Origin: Deltaproteobacteria bacterium
Lineage (GTDB): Bacteria; Desulfobacterota; Binatia; HRBIN30; CADEER01
Reading direction: 5' to 3'
DNA length: 64,000 bases
NCBI GenBank assembly: GCA_029262455.1
Contig: JAJCZJ010000048.1
Span: 1 to 64,000, forward strand
Under the pieces are notes generated by a model. That model was not told the origin of the DNA and did no database searches. It saw nothing but the letters and a program-made list of their open reading frames with translations. Numbering within the stretch: position 1 is the first letter of the stretch; each line of letters opens with the position of its first letter. The position numbers and the translations under genes are program-made. Positions 52,698 to 61,717 of the stretch are shown here, one piece after another.

Positions 52698-53079
52698 GTG
52701 TTTATCTCCCCCGAAGTTTCTACCGCAGCATTGGCGGACGCGCCCCTTTCCGTCAAGTGAGTTCGTAGACACCCCACCTAGCTTCAACAAAATCAAGCAG
52801 TTGGGGTCGAGGTCACTCGTTTTTGGGTGTCCACCCAATTTCCTCCACCCAAGTCGCGCGCTGGGGGGACGCCCAACGTTTCGCGCCGGTTCAATGGGGC
52901 CCCGCGATGATCCCCCCCGAACGAGAAGCCGAAGTAGCTCGTCTCCTCAAGGCGCGGCTGAACACGTTGGGGGCTTGTCTCAAGAAGTGCAGCGCATCGA
53001 GGATCGCGGTCGCTGCGGAGTCTAGGCAGGGCTCGATGTTGAATGGCCCCGGACATGGGGTCACTTCGTCCCCGGAGGC
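52698..53079. other. Intergenic stretch between the desaturase and the propeller protein
   Basis: No gene in 382 bases. TTGGGTG-TC-CACCCAA (52823-52838) is a 7-bp palindrome that may be a terminator or operator. The long open frames here lack start sites and family content. It holds the promoter region of the 52697 gene. Confidence 0.4.
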
Positions 53080-54171
53080 TCAGACCGCCGCGTCTGCTCG
53101 AACCGCTTCCTGCGTCGGCGGCAATGCCAGGCGAGCGATGTTGCCGAGCACGCTGCCGTACTGCTGCCAGAAGCTGCCGGTGTTGTATGGCAGCCCGTAT
53201 TTTTCGCACACGGCACGCACCCGCGGCGCGATCTCCGGGTAGCGCCGCGCCGGGATGTCGGGAAAAAGGTGGTGCTCGATTTGGTGTGAGAGATGACCGG
53301 TCAGGACGTGGAACCAGCTACCACCTTCGATGTTCGCCGATCCCTGCATCTGACGCAGGTACCAGTCGCCGCGGGTTTCACCGACGATCTCTTCTTCGCT
53401 GAATACCTGCGTCCCCTCGGGGAAGTGACCGCAGAAGATGATGACATTGGTCCACACGTTGCGGATTCCGTTGGCGAGAAAATTGCCGAGCAAGACCCGC
53501 GGAGCGTTCCACGGCGCCAGCAGTGGGAAAAGGACGTAGTCCTTGAAGAGCTGGTGCGTGGCCTTGGTTCGGAACTCCTCCCACTTGTGTTCGAACTCCT
53601 CGGCGTCGCCCTTGCCGGCCAGATGGCGTACCGGATCCATGTCGTGGGTGCCGACGCCCCATTGGAACAGCAACGACAGGAGCACGTTCGATACCGGCTG
53701 AAAGAGATGCTTCGGGTGCCAGTACTGTTCTTCGCTCACACGGATGATGCCGTAGCCGACGTCACGGTCCTTACCGATGACGTTGGTGAAGGTGTGGTGC
53801 TCGTAATTATGGTAGTGGCGCCACTGTGACGCGTCGCAGACGATGTCCCATTCATAGGTCTGCGAGTCGAGCGTGGGATCGTTCATCCAGTCGTACTGCC
53901 CGTGCAGTACATTGTGTCCGATTTCCATGTTCTCAAGGATCTTGGCGGTCGACAATGCGAACACGCCAAGGCCGAAACTCGCCGGTGTGAAGCCGAACAT
54001 TAGCAGCGTCCGTCCGGCGATCGCCGATCCGCGGGCGAGGCGGACGACGCCGCGGATGTGAAGCGCGTCTTCCTCGCCGAGATTGTCGAGCACTTCAGCG
54101 CGCAGAGCGTCGAGCTCGCGGCCGAGGGCGCCGATTTGTTTGCGGCTGAGGTGGTCAGCTGGCTTGGTCAT
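53080..54171 (-). CDS. desB: Acyl-CoA/phospholipid desaturase (DesB-like)
   Basis: A 363-residue membrane desaturase. His boxes are HNVLHG (86-90), HNYEHH (121-126) and HQIEHH near 312, with the extra motif MNDPTLDSQTYEWD typical of the Mycobacterium DesA3/Pseudomonas DesB group. It puts a double bond into saturated acyl chains, taking electrons from the ferredoxin reductase encoded just upstream (33-base gap). AAGGAG lies five bases before the ATG. The reductase-desaturase pair beside a FabR/DesT-type repressor is the same combination as the P. aeruginosa desT-desC-desB cluster; the symbol rests on that comparison. Confidence 0.88.
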   Translation of the reverse strand: MTKPADHLSRKQIGALGRELDALRAEVLDNLGEEDALHIRGVVRLARGSAIAGRTLLMFGFTPASFGLGVFALSTAKILENMEIGHNVLHGQYDWMNDPTLDSQTYEWDIVCDASQWRHYHNYEHHTFTNVIGKDRDVGYGIIRVSEEQYWHPKHLFQPVSNVLLSLLFQWGVGTHDMDPVRHLAGKGDAEEFEHKWEEFRTKATHQLFKDYVLFPLLAPWNAPRVLLGNFLANGIRNVWTNVIIFCGHFPEGTQVFSEEEIVGETRGDWYLRQMQGSANIEGGSWFHVLTGHLSHQIEHHLFPDIPARRYPEIAPRVRAVCEKYGLPYNTGSFWQQYGSVLGNIARLALPPTQEAVRADAAV

Positions 54172-54204
54172 GAATTCTCCTTCTTTTGTTGGCGCGCGTT
54201 TTAC

Positions 54205-55299
54205 CTAAATGTCGAGCGTCAGGGCCGAGCGCGCCGCCGAGATGCAAAGCTGGATGACCTGATCCGGTTGATCCGACACCTCGCCGGTGCGCAGGTCCAC
54301 GACCGCCCCCGTGAGCTTGCGACATTTGCAGCTGTGGCAGATTCCCATGCGACAGCCGTACGCGGGCGTGAGACCGGCGGCCTCGGCCTCGGCGAGTAGG
54401 GACCTGCCGCCGCCGGCTACAAACGACACGCCCGAGCGCTGCGCCTGCACCGACTGCGGGACGGAGTCGTCACCGGCAGCGATCACCGGCAATCCGAAGT
54501 GTTCCGCGATCAGGCGGTCTTGGTTTCCCGCGTCGCGCCAAGCCCGTGTGGCGCTGTCGATGAAGCCGGCCGGACCGCACACGAAAACGAGATCGTCAGC
54601 CGTCTGAGCAAGTGGCAACAACGTAGCCGTATCGAGGCGACCAACCTTGCCGCTCAGGTGCAGCCTGAGGTCGAAGTTGGGCCGGCGTCGGGCCAGCTCC
54701 TCCAACTCGTCGCGGAAGATCACTTCGGCTTGCGAACGGGCGCTGTGTACGAACAAAACTCTGGTGTCAGGCCAGCGCGAGCCGAGGTCGCGAAGGATCG
54801 CCATGACCGGCGTAATGCCGCTGCCCGCCGAGAGCATCACGATCCGCCTGGGCAATCGTGCCGGCAACACGAAGTCGCCTTGCGGCGCGCCGAGCGTAAG
54901 GACGTCGCCCACAGCAGCGCACTCGTTCCACCATACCGAGAGCTTACCCCCGGGGCGGCGTTTCACGGTGATAGCGAGCGTTCCGTCGGCATTCGGCGCG
55001 CTGGCGATGCTGAAGGTGCGACGCACACGTCGCCCGCCGATCTCGGCATCGACCAGTACGTGCTGGCCGGCGCGATGCCCGGGCCAGCGCTGATTCGGTC
55101 GCAGGACAAGCGTGCGAACGTCTTCGGTCTCGCGCACGGTGCCGATGATGCGCGCTTTGATGCGGGTAAGTGACCACGTCGCATCGACTTGGCTGACGAG
55201 ATCATCGAGCGCGTCGAGGTCATTGAGCGGCCGCAGCCAAGGGCTCGACAGCAAGCCGGCGACGAAGCCGGAAACGGGGTTGAGAGCGGGTGTCAGCAT
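54205..55299 (-). CDS. desC: Ferredoxin-NAD(P) reductase-like oxidoreductase (DesC-like)
   Basis: A 364-residue protein with an FAD-binding ferredoxin reductase fold (RRTFSIASAPN; RPGGKLSVWWNE), the NAD(P) part (GSGITPVMAIL; VCGPAGF) and a C-terminal plant-type [2Fe-2S] domain with CxxxxCxxC (CRMGICHSCKC) and the last Cys in VIQLCISAA. It delivers electrons to the desaturase encoded next. I chose the ATG at 55299, which has GGAGAC seven bases upstream; the longer frame passes through the operator region. It is divergent from the FabR-like gene. Confidence 0.88.
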   Translation of the reverse strand: MLTPALNPVSGFVAGLLSSPWLRPLNDLDALDDLVSQVDATWSLTRIKARIIGTVRETEDVRTLVLRPNQRWPGHRAGQHVLVDAEIGGRRVRRTFSIASAPNADGTLAITVKRRPGGKLSVWWNECAAVGDVLTLGAPQGDFVLPARLPRRIVMLSAGSGITPVMAILRDLGSRWPDTRVLFVHSARSQAEVIFRDELEELARRRPNFDLRLHLSGKVGRLDTATLLPLAQTADDLVFVCGPAGFIDSATRAWRDAGNQDRLIAEHFGLPVIAAGDDSVPQSVQAQRSGVSFVAGGGRSLLAEAEAAGLTPAYGCRMGICHSCKCRKLTGAVVDLRTGEVSDQPDQVIQLCISAARSALTLDI

Positions 55300-55316
55300 C
55301 GCGGCGTCTCCATTCT

Positions 55317-55365
55317 GGTGAACACCTGTAGACTGAACTAAATATTCAGTCAACACTTGTGTACT
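55317..55365. promoter_or_regulatory. Two tandem FabR/DesT-type operator candidates
   Basis: Sites GGTGAACACCTGTAGACT (55317-55334) and AGTCAACACTTGTGTACT (55348-55365) agree at 13 of 18 positions and are 31 bases apart. Each agrees at 14 of 18 positions with the DesT box as I remember it (AGTGAACGCTTGTTGACT). They lie between the divergent reductase and regulator genes. A GACTGAA/TTCAGTC palindrome (55331-55351) overlaps both. Confidence 0.6.
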
Positions 55366-55424
55366 GAAAGAGATCTGGCACCTCTGGAAAAACGTGTAAA
55401 ATAGTGCTCTTTTGGGAACCATTG

Positions 55425-56156
55425 ATGGCTACAAGTGTGCATCCAAAGAAGAGAGCAAAACGCGGGAATCGGTCGGGTCGCGCCTCCAAGGCAAAGTCTG
55501 ATTCGCCCTCGGCGGGTCGCAGCAGCGACGGTCCGCGCTCGCGCGCGGTCCAGAAGAAGCGAACCCGTAGCGCGCTGATGGAAGCGGCGCTGCGCCTGAT
55601 GAGCACCGGGCGCAGCTACACCAGCCTCAGCCTGCGCGAGATCACGCGTGGAGCCGGTGTCGTTCCGACCTCATTCTACCGTCACTTCCCCGATCTCGAC
55701 GAGCTCGGGCTCGCTTTGGTCGAGGAGACCGGGCTCACGCTGCGACGCCTCTTGCGCGAGGCGCGGCGCGCCGACGTGCCGCCGATCCGGATCATCGCTC
55801 ACTCGGTAGAGATCTACCACCAGTACATTCGCGAGCACCGCCTGCACATTCTCTTCATGGCGAGCGAGCGCTGGGGCGGCTCACCGTTGATCCGTCGTTC
55901 GATCCGCTACGAGACCCAGCATTTCGCTACCGAGATGGCGCAGGATCTGCGCGAGTTGAACCTGCTGCCCGGCCTATCGATGGCAACCCTGCAGATGATC
56001 TGCGGCCTGGTCGTGAACACCATGCTCAACGCAGCGAGCGATTTCCTCGACGTGCCGCCCGACCAGTTCCAGGTCGAAGAGGAGCTCACCGAGAACTTCG
56101 TACGCCAGCTACGCGTCATCTTCCTTGGCGCCACGCAGTGGAAGGACAAGGTCTGA
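55425..56156 (+). CDS. fabR: TetR-family repressor, FabR/DesT-like
   Basis: A 243-residue TetR-type regulator. The basic Ser/Lys/Arg-rich N-terminal extension (about 45 residues) is followed by the helix-turn-helix: RTRSALMEAALRLMSTGRSYTSLSLREITRGAGVVPTSFYRHFPDLDELGLALVEETGLTLRRLLREARR. The last segment (TSFYRHFxDxDELGLxxVxExGLxLRxLxRxAR) is the FabR/DesT family signature, remembered from E. coli and Pseudomonas. It senses the acyl-CoA or acyl-ACP saturation state and represses desaturase genes. The ATG at 55425 is chosen because the earlier GTG (55404) lies in the promoter region. It is divergent from the reductase with two likely operators between. Confidence 0.85.
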   Translation: MATSVHPKKRAKRGNRSGRASKAKSDSPSAGRSSDGPRSRAVQKKRTRSALMEAALRLMSTGRSYTSLSLREITRGAGVVPTSFYRHFPDLDELGLALVEETGLTLRRLLREARRADVPPIRIIAHSVEIYHQYIREHRLHILFMASERWGGSPLIRRSIRYETQHFATEMAQDLRELNLLPGLSMATLQMICGLVVNTMLNAASDFLDVPPDQFQVEEELTENFVRQLRVIFLGATQWKDKV

Positions 56157-56164
56157 GTGAACTC

Positions 56165-56482
56165 GTGCGCACCGCCCACAGGGACGCGCCCGGGTCGAAC
56201 GTGACGACGGTGACCTTAATCGACGCCTTCATGACCGATAATCTGGACGGGGGAATCGTGGGCTTCTTGTACGACGCGAATACCGACGGAGGAACGGATC
56301 TCGGGTTGGTAGACAGCGCCCCATTCCTGTCGTTCACCGACGTCTACATCGACGCGACGGTCCCCACCCTCATCGAGGTGAGTTTTACTGCCGGCAGTGA
56401 AGATACCTCGATTGTGGATCAGAAAATCAGGATTCCGAACTGGCCCTCTTCCGACGCGTTGATCCTGTTGATGCTGCAATAG
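56165..56482 (+). CDS. Possible small hypothetical protein
   Basis: About 105 residues starting at GTG (56165). The content (VTTVTLIDAFMTDNLDGGIVGFLYDANTDGGTDLGLVDSAPFLSFTDVYIDATVPTLIEVSFTAGSEDTSIV) is beta-rich and reads like part of a secreted adhesive domain, but there is no signal peptide or ribosome site. It could be a remnant of a larger gene, or a chance frame. It starts nine bases after the FabR-like stop. Confidence 0.35.
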   Translation: MRTAHRDAPGSNVTTVTLIDAFMTDNLDGGIVGFLYDANTDGGTDLGLVDSAPFLSFTDVYIDATVPTLIEVSFTAGSEDTSIVDQKIRIPNWPSSDALILLMLQ

Positions 56483-56651
56483 GGGCTGGCCGCCCGCCAG
56501 GATAGGACGTGTTGCGCCGGTGCAACGCAGCGTTGTGCTGCCGCCACGCCTGGTTGGTCACGGAGGAAGATCGGTCTACTGTCGCATGGAGGCAACCGTC
56601 GCCTGTTCGCTGGCACATGCCTCGCAGTGTCGTCCGAGTGAGGTGAAACGA

Positions 56652-57197
56652 ATGCAACTAACGGATCGAAATCGCGCCATCTTGCTCGAGTTCGGTATCG
56701 GCGTGCCGATCAACCTGGCACTGGCCGCGGCGCTCTACTACTGGATACTTCCGGCGCCTGCGGCAATGGACACAGCGCCGAGCCGCGTCGTTTTCGCGCT
56801 CCAGTGCAGTGCCCTGCCGGCCCTCTCGATGCTGCTCGGGGTATGGGCGGTCGCGCTGAGTCGTGCGACCTCCGATGCCATCAACCCGCTGGCCGGCAAG
56901 GAGTCCTACACGCTGCAGGTGCATCTTCGCTATCTATCGAACACCGCGGAACAGGTACTCCTCTTTACCCTCTCCGCCGCGGCTCTCAGCACCTTTCTCG
57001 ATCCAGAAACCATTGTGCTAATCCCAACCTTGGCCGTCCTCTTCTTTCTCAATAGGATCGTCTACTGGCTCGGCTATCTTCGAGACCCCATGTACCGCGG
57101 CGTGGGCTTGTCCGGCACCATCTATCCCGTGTCGATCATGACCGTGGTCGCTGCCTACGATGTCGTCCAGCTCTTGGTGGCCGGAGGTACTCCGTGA
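56652..57197 (+). CDS. MAPEG family membrane protein
   Basis: A 181-residue protein with four predicted helices. The MAPEG pattern is seen in NPLAGKESYTLQVHLRYLSNTAEQVLLFTLSAAALSTFLDPE and LFFLNRIVYWLGYLRDPMYRGVGLSGTIYPVS. The family covers membrane glutathione-dependent and eicosanoid-type enzymes in animals; the bacterial members are mostly uncharacterised. The ATG at 56652 has GAGGTG seven bases upstream. It follows the desaturase/regulator region and may act in lipid or peroxide detoxification. Confidence 0.82.
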   Translation: MQLTDRNRAILLEFGIGVPINLALAAALYYWILPAPAAMDTAPSRVVFALQCSALPALSMLLGVWAVALSRATSDAINPLAGKESYTLQVHLRYLSNTAEQVLLFTLSAAALSTFLDPETIVLIPTLAVLFFLNRIVYWLGYLRDPMYRGVGLSGTIYPVSIMTVVAAYDVVQLLVAGGTP

Positions 57198-57781
57198 TCC
57201 GCTGCACCGCAGGGTATCGCCGGAGAGGAACTCATTGACGTCGATGCCGATGCCGGATTGGCGCTACTTCGCCTTGAAAGAATCGGCGTCGTTTTTTCCT
57301 GACATCGGAAACGGTCGCGGAGAAGCATTCTGCGAGGCGGTTTGCGCCTTGTCTGGGGACAGACCAGCGCAAGGTGATAGAGCACTAGAGGGGCGGCGGA
57401 GTCGCGCAACGCGATTTAGGTGTGCGCTGCTGGGACATGATCGACGCGTCGCAATCGGCTTTCGCCTACAGTAAATTCATCGTAAGAATGCGCCCGAGTT
57501 AAGAAGGATGCGAACGACAACATCGCAGATGCGACGATTTCCCCTCGTAGTCGTCCTGCGCGTCGCGACGGGATGCTCGGGTTCGAGGACAACGCAGGAA
57601 GGGTTCTACGATTGGCGGCAGGACACCTGCGCATCGGCCTGCGACTGGGAAGACAGAGCCTCTCTGCGATTCCCCGAAGGGGCGTCAGTACTGGGGAGAA
57701 TTCGTTCGTTCGATCGCGGCTGCCGAGAAGCGCGTCGGGCGCGTGCCGAGATCCGGCTGCACGGCCCGGACCGGGCGCGGC
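57198..57781. other. Intergenic stretch with possible degraded lipoprotein start
   Basis: No convincing gene in 584 bases. A frame at 57508 begins MRTTTSQMRRFPLVVVLRVATGC, which looks like a lipoprotein signal, but then loses sense and runs against the protease 3' end, so it may be a decayed gene. The rest appears non-coding. Confidence 0.35.
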
Positions 57782-60115
57782 CTAGAAGGAGTGGTCCCAA
57801 GCCAACCAAAAGCTCCCTTCGGTCACTTGCTCTTCATCGTCCCTGGAGTTCCAACCGACGGCCGCAAAGTAATACGTTCGGCCCTGTTGCACGTCCAATC
57901 TAGACTCCCTGCCAATACCTCCGTCGACACTGATCGCCGCACCGAACGGAACACTCCAAGTTCCGTCCGAGGAATCAAACGCCAACACCGCCAGGCGCGC
58001 CGTGTGATTCGCACCGAAGAAAAGCCAAAGCGATCCGTCGTCCGGCGCGGTCCACCGAAACCAGACGCTGTTGTCGGGCTGATCAGAAACCCCGGCGTGC
58101 AACTCAGGCTCGTCTGGCTCTGTCGTCGCCTTGCAGTTGTGCCCGTATTCCACCCCGAGCTGGCCCTGCAGCTCGACAGCATTCGCAATGTCATCATTGT
58201 CCGCGGCCGACGTGCAGCCGATGGCGATCTCCGTTTCAAGAGACACAGAACCGAAATCCGACTCCAAGTTCGATAGATTGATCGCCCCCGTATTGAGTCC
58301 AGGCGGGAGTCCGAACACCGGTCCATTGAGCCGGAGCTCGACTTGGCGACTGGAACCCGCCGCCAGCGGATTGTCGAAGCCGTCGGCTGTTAGCCATGCA
58401 GGGTACGTGAGGCCGACGCGCATCGGCTCGGTCCCCTGGTTGGAAAACTCGACGACGTGGCTCGAAATGAATTCTCCATCGCGAGGTCCAAAACGCACCG
58501 CCGCCGAGAGATCTTGCGGCTGGTGGATCTCGAGTCTCGTGTACCTCACTCCGAGTCCTTGCGCGGCGCGAACCAAATCGATCCGAGAAATGGGTCTGCC
58601 AAGAAGATCAGAATGGGCAGGGCTGCCACTTAGGATCAGAACGGCGACGACCTCGCTCGTCGGCAGGTCGCGGAATACTGACTTAACGGCCGCAATCGCC
58701 CCGGCCACTTGCGGCGCCGCAATCGATGTACCAGCTGTGGTTCTGTAAAGACTGTCCAGCTCGCGCCAGCCCGCAGCGTTGGCGACCTCTATTGCCAAGC
58801 CCGGCGCCACCAAGTCGACCTCATCCGACATGTTGGAGGTACCGGTGACAAATTCTACGCCGCCTTCCGAAGTCGATGATGCGGCGACGGCAATCGCTCC
58901 GGACAGACAAGCGGGGTAGGCAATCTGGCCAGAAAGGCCTGCGTTCCCGGTAGCGATCACCGGGGCCACTCCATTCTCCAACAGGATCTCAAAGAATCCA
59001 TTCATCCAGAAGGACTCATCGCGGACACTCTGAGCTGGCTCGCACTTCTTCAAGCCAGGGAGGCTGTCGTTACCCGAGCTGAGGTTGAGCGCCACGAGGT
59101 CCCCTGGGTCCAGTCCCGGCGGAACGTCGACACCGACCGTCCACTGGGTAACGGCGTAGATCACGGTAAACGCCTGCTCCATGGTCGCGTAAAACGACGG
59201 TCTTCCATCGACGATGTCTTGACGTATATCAATAGCGACGGCGACGATGCCCGCCGCCGGCGCTGCGCCGCGAAGACTCGGCTGTGAACCTGCAGCAGAA
59301 GTCGAAGGCTGCTGACCCGGCAGTGGCCCTCGCCCGACAGCGGCGGAAGCAACACCTGTCCCGTGCCGGCAACCCTCCGGCCGCGCATCGCAATTGGAAC
59401 TCACACCGGGACCGACCTCGTACTCGCCACCTCCTGGACACAAGCTCGTCAGTCCGAGGCGCTCATCGTTGCTAGAGAAGCAGACCTCCACAGCGATCGC
59501 GTCACGCAACATAGGATGGCGCTTCTCAAAGCCCGAATCGATGATCACGATCAAATTTTCGCCGCCTCGATTAGCAAATCCCGTCATTCCGATCTCAGGA
59601 TGGTGCACGACGTCCGCCCCGATTTGGGTCATGCTGGCGTCGAGAAAAAGTTCGAGCTCAAGATCGGGCCAGACACCAGACACCGCCTGGTCTTTTTGCA
59701 CCGCCTCGAGTTCCTGCGGCGCCAAGGTTGCTACGACCAAAGGCAACCCCGGGAAACGAGCGACGTTCCAGTCCTTGATCGGGTAGCTCTTCCCGAGCCT
59801 GGACAAGAACCCGTCGACAACTTCCGCGACTACCTTCTCGCCCTGCTGGAACGATTTGGGATCCTTCGGAAACGTAAACACCGAGTCCTTTTGCGCAAGC
59901 GAAATGAATACGCGCGCGAAGCCTTTGTCGAAGGAGTCCGTCCCGGTCTCCTTCTTCTCGAAATCCTTGGAATCATGGGTTGCAGGCCCGCTCCCCCCTG
60001 GTCCGGTCCCCCCAGGCCCACTCCAAGTTTGCGCGCCGCTCAAGAACGGACAAACCAACGAGAAGACGACGACGAACAATCCCAATCGCTTACTGGTAAC
60101 CGCCAAGGAATCCAT
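57782..60115 (-). CDS. Secreted subtilisin-like serine protease (S8)
   Basis: A 777-residue exported protease. Signal peptide (TSKRLGLFVVVFSLVCPFLSGAQT), then a Gly/Pro-rich stretch and a proregion (about 65-160). The S8 triad is Asp193 in IVIIDSGFEKRHP, His251 in CRHGTGVASA and Ser464 in TAGTSIAAPQVAGA, with Asn391 (ATGNAG) for the oxyanion. A C-terminal beta region of about 250 residues follows (SSHVVEFSNQGTEPMRVGLTYPAW; VWFRWTAPDDGSLWLFF), the latter like a PPC-type domain. The start at 60115 is chosen because the long frame upstream is out of context. It should degrade proteins outside the cell. A hairpin at 60452 separates it from the next gene. Confidence 0.87.
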   Translation of the reverse strand: MDSLAVTSKRLGLFVVVFSLVCPFLSGAQTWSGPGGTGPGGSGPATHDSKDFEKKETGTDSFDKGFARVFISLAQKDSVFTFPKDPKSFQQGEKVVAEVVDGFLSRLGKSYPIKDWNVARFPGLPLVVATLAPQELEAVQKDQAVSGVWPDLELELFLDASMTQIGADVVHHPEIGMTGFANRGGENLIVIIDSGFEKRHPMLRDAIAVEVCFSSNDERLGLTSLCPGGGEYEVGPGVSSNCDARPEGCRHGTGVASAAVGRGPLPGQQPSTSAAGSQPSLRGAAPAAGIVAVAIDIRQDIVDGRPSFYATMEQAFTVIYAVTQWTVGVDVPPGLDPGDLVALNLSSGNDSLPGLKKCEPAQSVRDESFWMNGFFEILLENGVAPVIATGNAGLSGQIAYPACLSGAIAVAASSTSEGGVEFVTGTSNMSDEVDLVAPGLAIEVANAAGWRELDSLYRTTAGTSIAAPQVAGAIAAVKSVFRDLPTSEVVAVLILSGSPAHSDLLGRPISRIDLVRAAQGLGVRYTRLEIHQPQDLSAAVRFGPRDGEFISSHVVEFSNQGTEPMRVGLTYPAWLTADGFDNPLAAGSSRQVELRLNGPVFGLPPGLNTGAINLSNLESDFGSVSLETEIAIGCTSAADNDDIANAVELQGQLGVEYGHNCKATTEPDEPELHAGVSDQPDNSVWFRWTAPDDGSLWLFFGANHTARLAVLAFDSSDGTWSVPFGAAISVDGGIGRESRLDVQQGRTYYFAAVGWNSRDDEEQVTEGSFWLAWDHSF

Positions 60116-60451
60116 AACAACACCCGCTTTCTTTGTGTGCACTACGTTCGTCACCTGCGTTCGGAGAACTATAGAAACTTGCCACAAGCTGAGTCCGCGA
60201 AGCTGGAGGGACCCCGGAGGAGAGTCAGGGGAAGTTCGGAGGAATTCCGGGGGGTTGTCGGACGACAGTCCCCCCGCCGTCCAGAGAACCTCTGCCATGC
60301 GCGGGAGCGAGAGTCGCATGCGACATGACATATAAGGCTCGACAGCGGCTCGCTGATCTGGCAATTCGCCTTGTTGGAATGTCGAGTCAGCTCGGCTGCG
60401 TCGGCATTGCGGTGGGAACGCTTTGTTGGGGAACAAGGAGGGCGTTCCAGA
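60116..60451. other. Intergenic stretch upstream of the protease
   Basis: No gene seen in 336 bases on either strand. The frames are extensions of the protease gene without start sites, or antisense shadows. Its promoter should be here, but no boxes stand out. Confidence 0.35.
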
Positions 60452-60487
60452 GGTTGGGTCCCGAGCAACGAAGTTCGGGACCCAACC
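60452..60487. terminator. 13-bp perfect hairpin after the small membrane gene
   Basis: GGTTGGGTCCCGA (60452-60464) and its complement (60475-60487) over a ten-base loop, 40 bases beyond the 60527 stop on the minus strand. No T-run, but the position fits a terminator. Confidence 0.5.
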
Positions 60488-60526
60488 ACCCATCGGGGAA
60501 TTTTCCATTAGCTCCCCGCGATTCGA

Positions 60527-60745
60527 TCAGCCCAAGAGAATCGCCTCGTGCATCACCACGATCGACAGCAACATCACCAATGTCGCTATGACCACCGTGG
60601 CTCCCCCGAGCCGCGATCCATGGAGCGGCATCTGTTGAAGATTACGGGCGGCTTCACCCATGATCACGGTCGCCGCAAACAGGAAGATCCCAACCATCGC
60701 AAACATGAGTGGGGCTAGCCGTATCGTCAGGTCCATTGTCGTCAT
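60527..60745 (-). CDS. Small two-span membrane protein
   Basis: A 72-residue protein, not of a family I know. Two hydrophobic helices (LAPLMFAMVGIFLFAATVIM and GGATVVIATLVMLLSIVVMHEAIL) flank a short basic loop (GEAARNLQQMPLHGSRL). The ATG at 60745 has GAGGG eight bases upstream. A hairpin follows its stop. It stands between the protease gene and the repeat-rich gap. Confidence 0.55.
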   Translation of the reverse strand: MTTMDLTIRLAPLMFAMVGIFLFAATVIMGEAARNLQQMPLHGSRLGGATVVIATLVMLLSIVVMHEAILLG

Positions 60746-61404
60746 GAGTGATTCCCTCGCCTTCTCTGAAGTTGAGAACACAACTTCGCAACCAGCGTGC
60801 CAACCAGAGAAACAGGTCGATTCCGCGGCGAAAAGTGAGGCCGATCACACCTCTGCCAAGCGCGGTTAGCAGCTCGCCGCTAACCCGCCCAGCTGCGAGT
60901 GTCGCGTCCGCTGGTCGAAAACGTATCATCGACCAGTGCAGCGATCTCGGCATCGCGCGCGGGTTTTTGACCGTTCTCCCTCTACCCACAGAATGCAGAT
61001 TCCCCAGACCGGCCGCCGGCCGGAACCCAACCGCTGATGAACGCCGGTCAACGCTAATGCCGGGCCCGACAAACAAGGCCACGTTACGGGAGCAATACCA
61101 AAACAGGGCAGAGACGATCCGAAAAAACCAGATCCGCTACGCGGCTCGGACGGAGCCTCGCCCTCCAAATTTATTCGGATCCGTGTTCATCAGTGTTCAT
61201 CCGTGGCCAAGTTGATCGTCCGCAGCCTCAGCGTTCACCGGAGTTCATCAGCGGGCGTAGCTCGCGATGGGGCATCTGCGGACAAAGAGTTCCTGATAGC
61301 CCAACGCGTCGGGCGCGCTAAGCGTGATGTCGCCCAGTCGCAGCGAAAGCAGCGAATCCGACCGTGGCCCCGATCACCGTACCGGTGACCTCATTCCAAA
61401 ACAT
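60746..61404. other. Repeat-rich non-coding stretch
   Basis: I see no gene in about 660 bases. The centre holds the composite repeat element at 61032-61253. The few long frames have no start or family sense. Confidence 0.4.
61032..61253. repeat. Composite repeat element with inverted ends and ATCCGTG tandem units
   Basis: The ends 61032-61055 and 61230-61253 are inverted copies (22 of 24 bases). Inside are a palindrome-family arm (61142-61166, about 20 of 25 bases shared with the right arm at 3207) and three tandem 10-base units (61179-61208: ATCCGTGTTC, ATCAGTGTTC, ATCCGTGGCC). The gap has no gene. It looks like a non-autonomous mobile or structural element. Confidence 0.6.
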
Positions 61405-61698
61405 TCAGGGAAAGCCACAACCCGGAGTTGCTACCGACACGAGTCCCAAGGGAAACATTGCGAGAAAACCGCACATCGGGCCGCGCAAGTACCACGGCTT
61501 GGGCCAAAATGTGATGCCGACCAAAAACCCGATCAACATCCGCGCGCTGTACCAGCCCCAGACGGCGATCGAACCCTGGACATACAAGACGTTGTATTTC
61601 TCTGGGATCGGCCCGTGCACCAGAGTCGGAAGCCAAGCCAGTGGCAGCCCAATCAGAAAACAGAGCAGCGGATAAGGCAGACGTTCGATCGTTTTCAC
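61405..61698 (-). CDS. Small membrane protein downstream of TolC-like gene
   Basis: A 97-residue protein with about three membrane segments: LPYPLLCFLIGLPLAWLPTLV, GSIAVWGWYSARMLIGFLVGI and GPMCGFLAMFPLGLVSVA, separated by IPEKYNVLYVQ and TFWPKPWYLR. I do not recognise the family. The start is GTG at 61698 with GAGAG some distance upstream; it lies 19 bases after the TolC-like stop, so it is probably co-transcribed. It may be an accessory of the export system, but that is a guess from position. Confidence 0.6.
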   Translation of the reverse strand: MKTIERLPYPLLCFLIGLPLAWLPTLVHGPIPEKYNVLYVQGSIAVWGWYSARMLIGFLVGITFWPKPWYLRGPMCGFLAMFPLGLVSVATPGCGFP

Positions 61699-61717
61699 TG
61701 ACCGCTTTCTCTCAACG

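Noticed and set aside
52107-52760. 217-residue + strand frame
   Set aside because: Shadow of the secreted propeller protein on the other strand; Arg-rich, no family blocks.
54499-55173. 224-residue + strand frame
   Set aside because: Antisense to the ferredoxin reductase gene, which has intact FAD, NAD and [2Fe-2S] motifs.
59363-60328. Long + strand frame over the protease gene
   Set aside because: It is antisense to a well-supported S8 protease with an intact triad; the composition is that of a shadow frame.
60116-60508. N-terminal extension of the protease gene
   Set aside because: The extra 131 residues lie before a good signal peptide, cross the hairpin at 60452 and have no protein-like sense.
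60654-61082. 142-residue minus frame in the repeat-rich gap
   Set aside because: No signal, no ribosome site, overlaps the small membrane gene in another frame and enters the repeat element.
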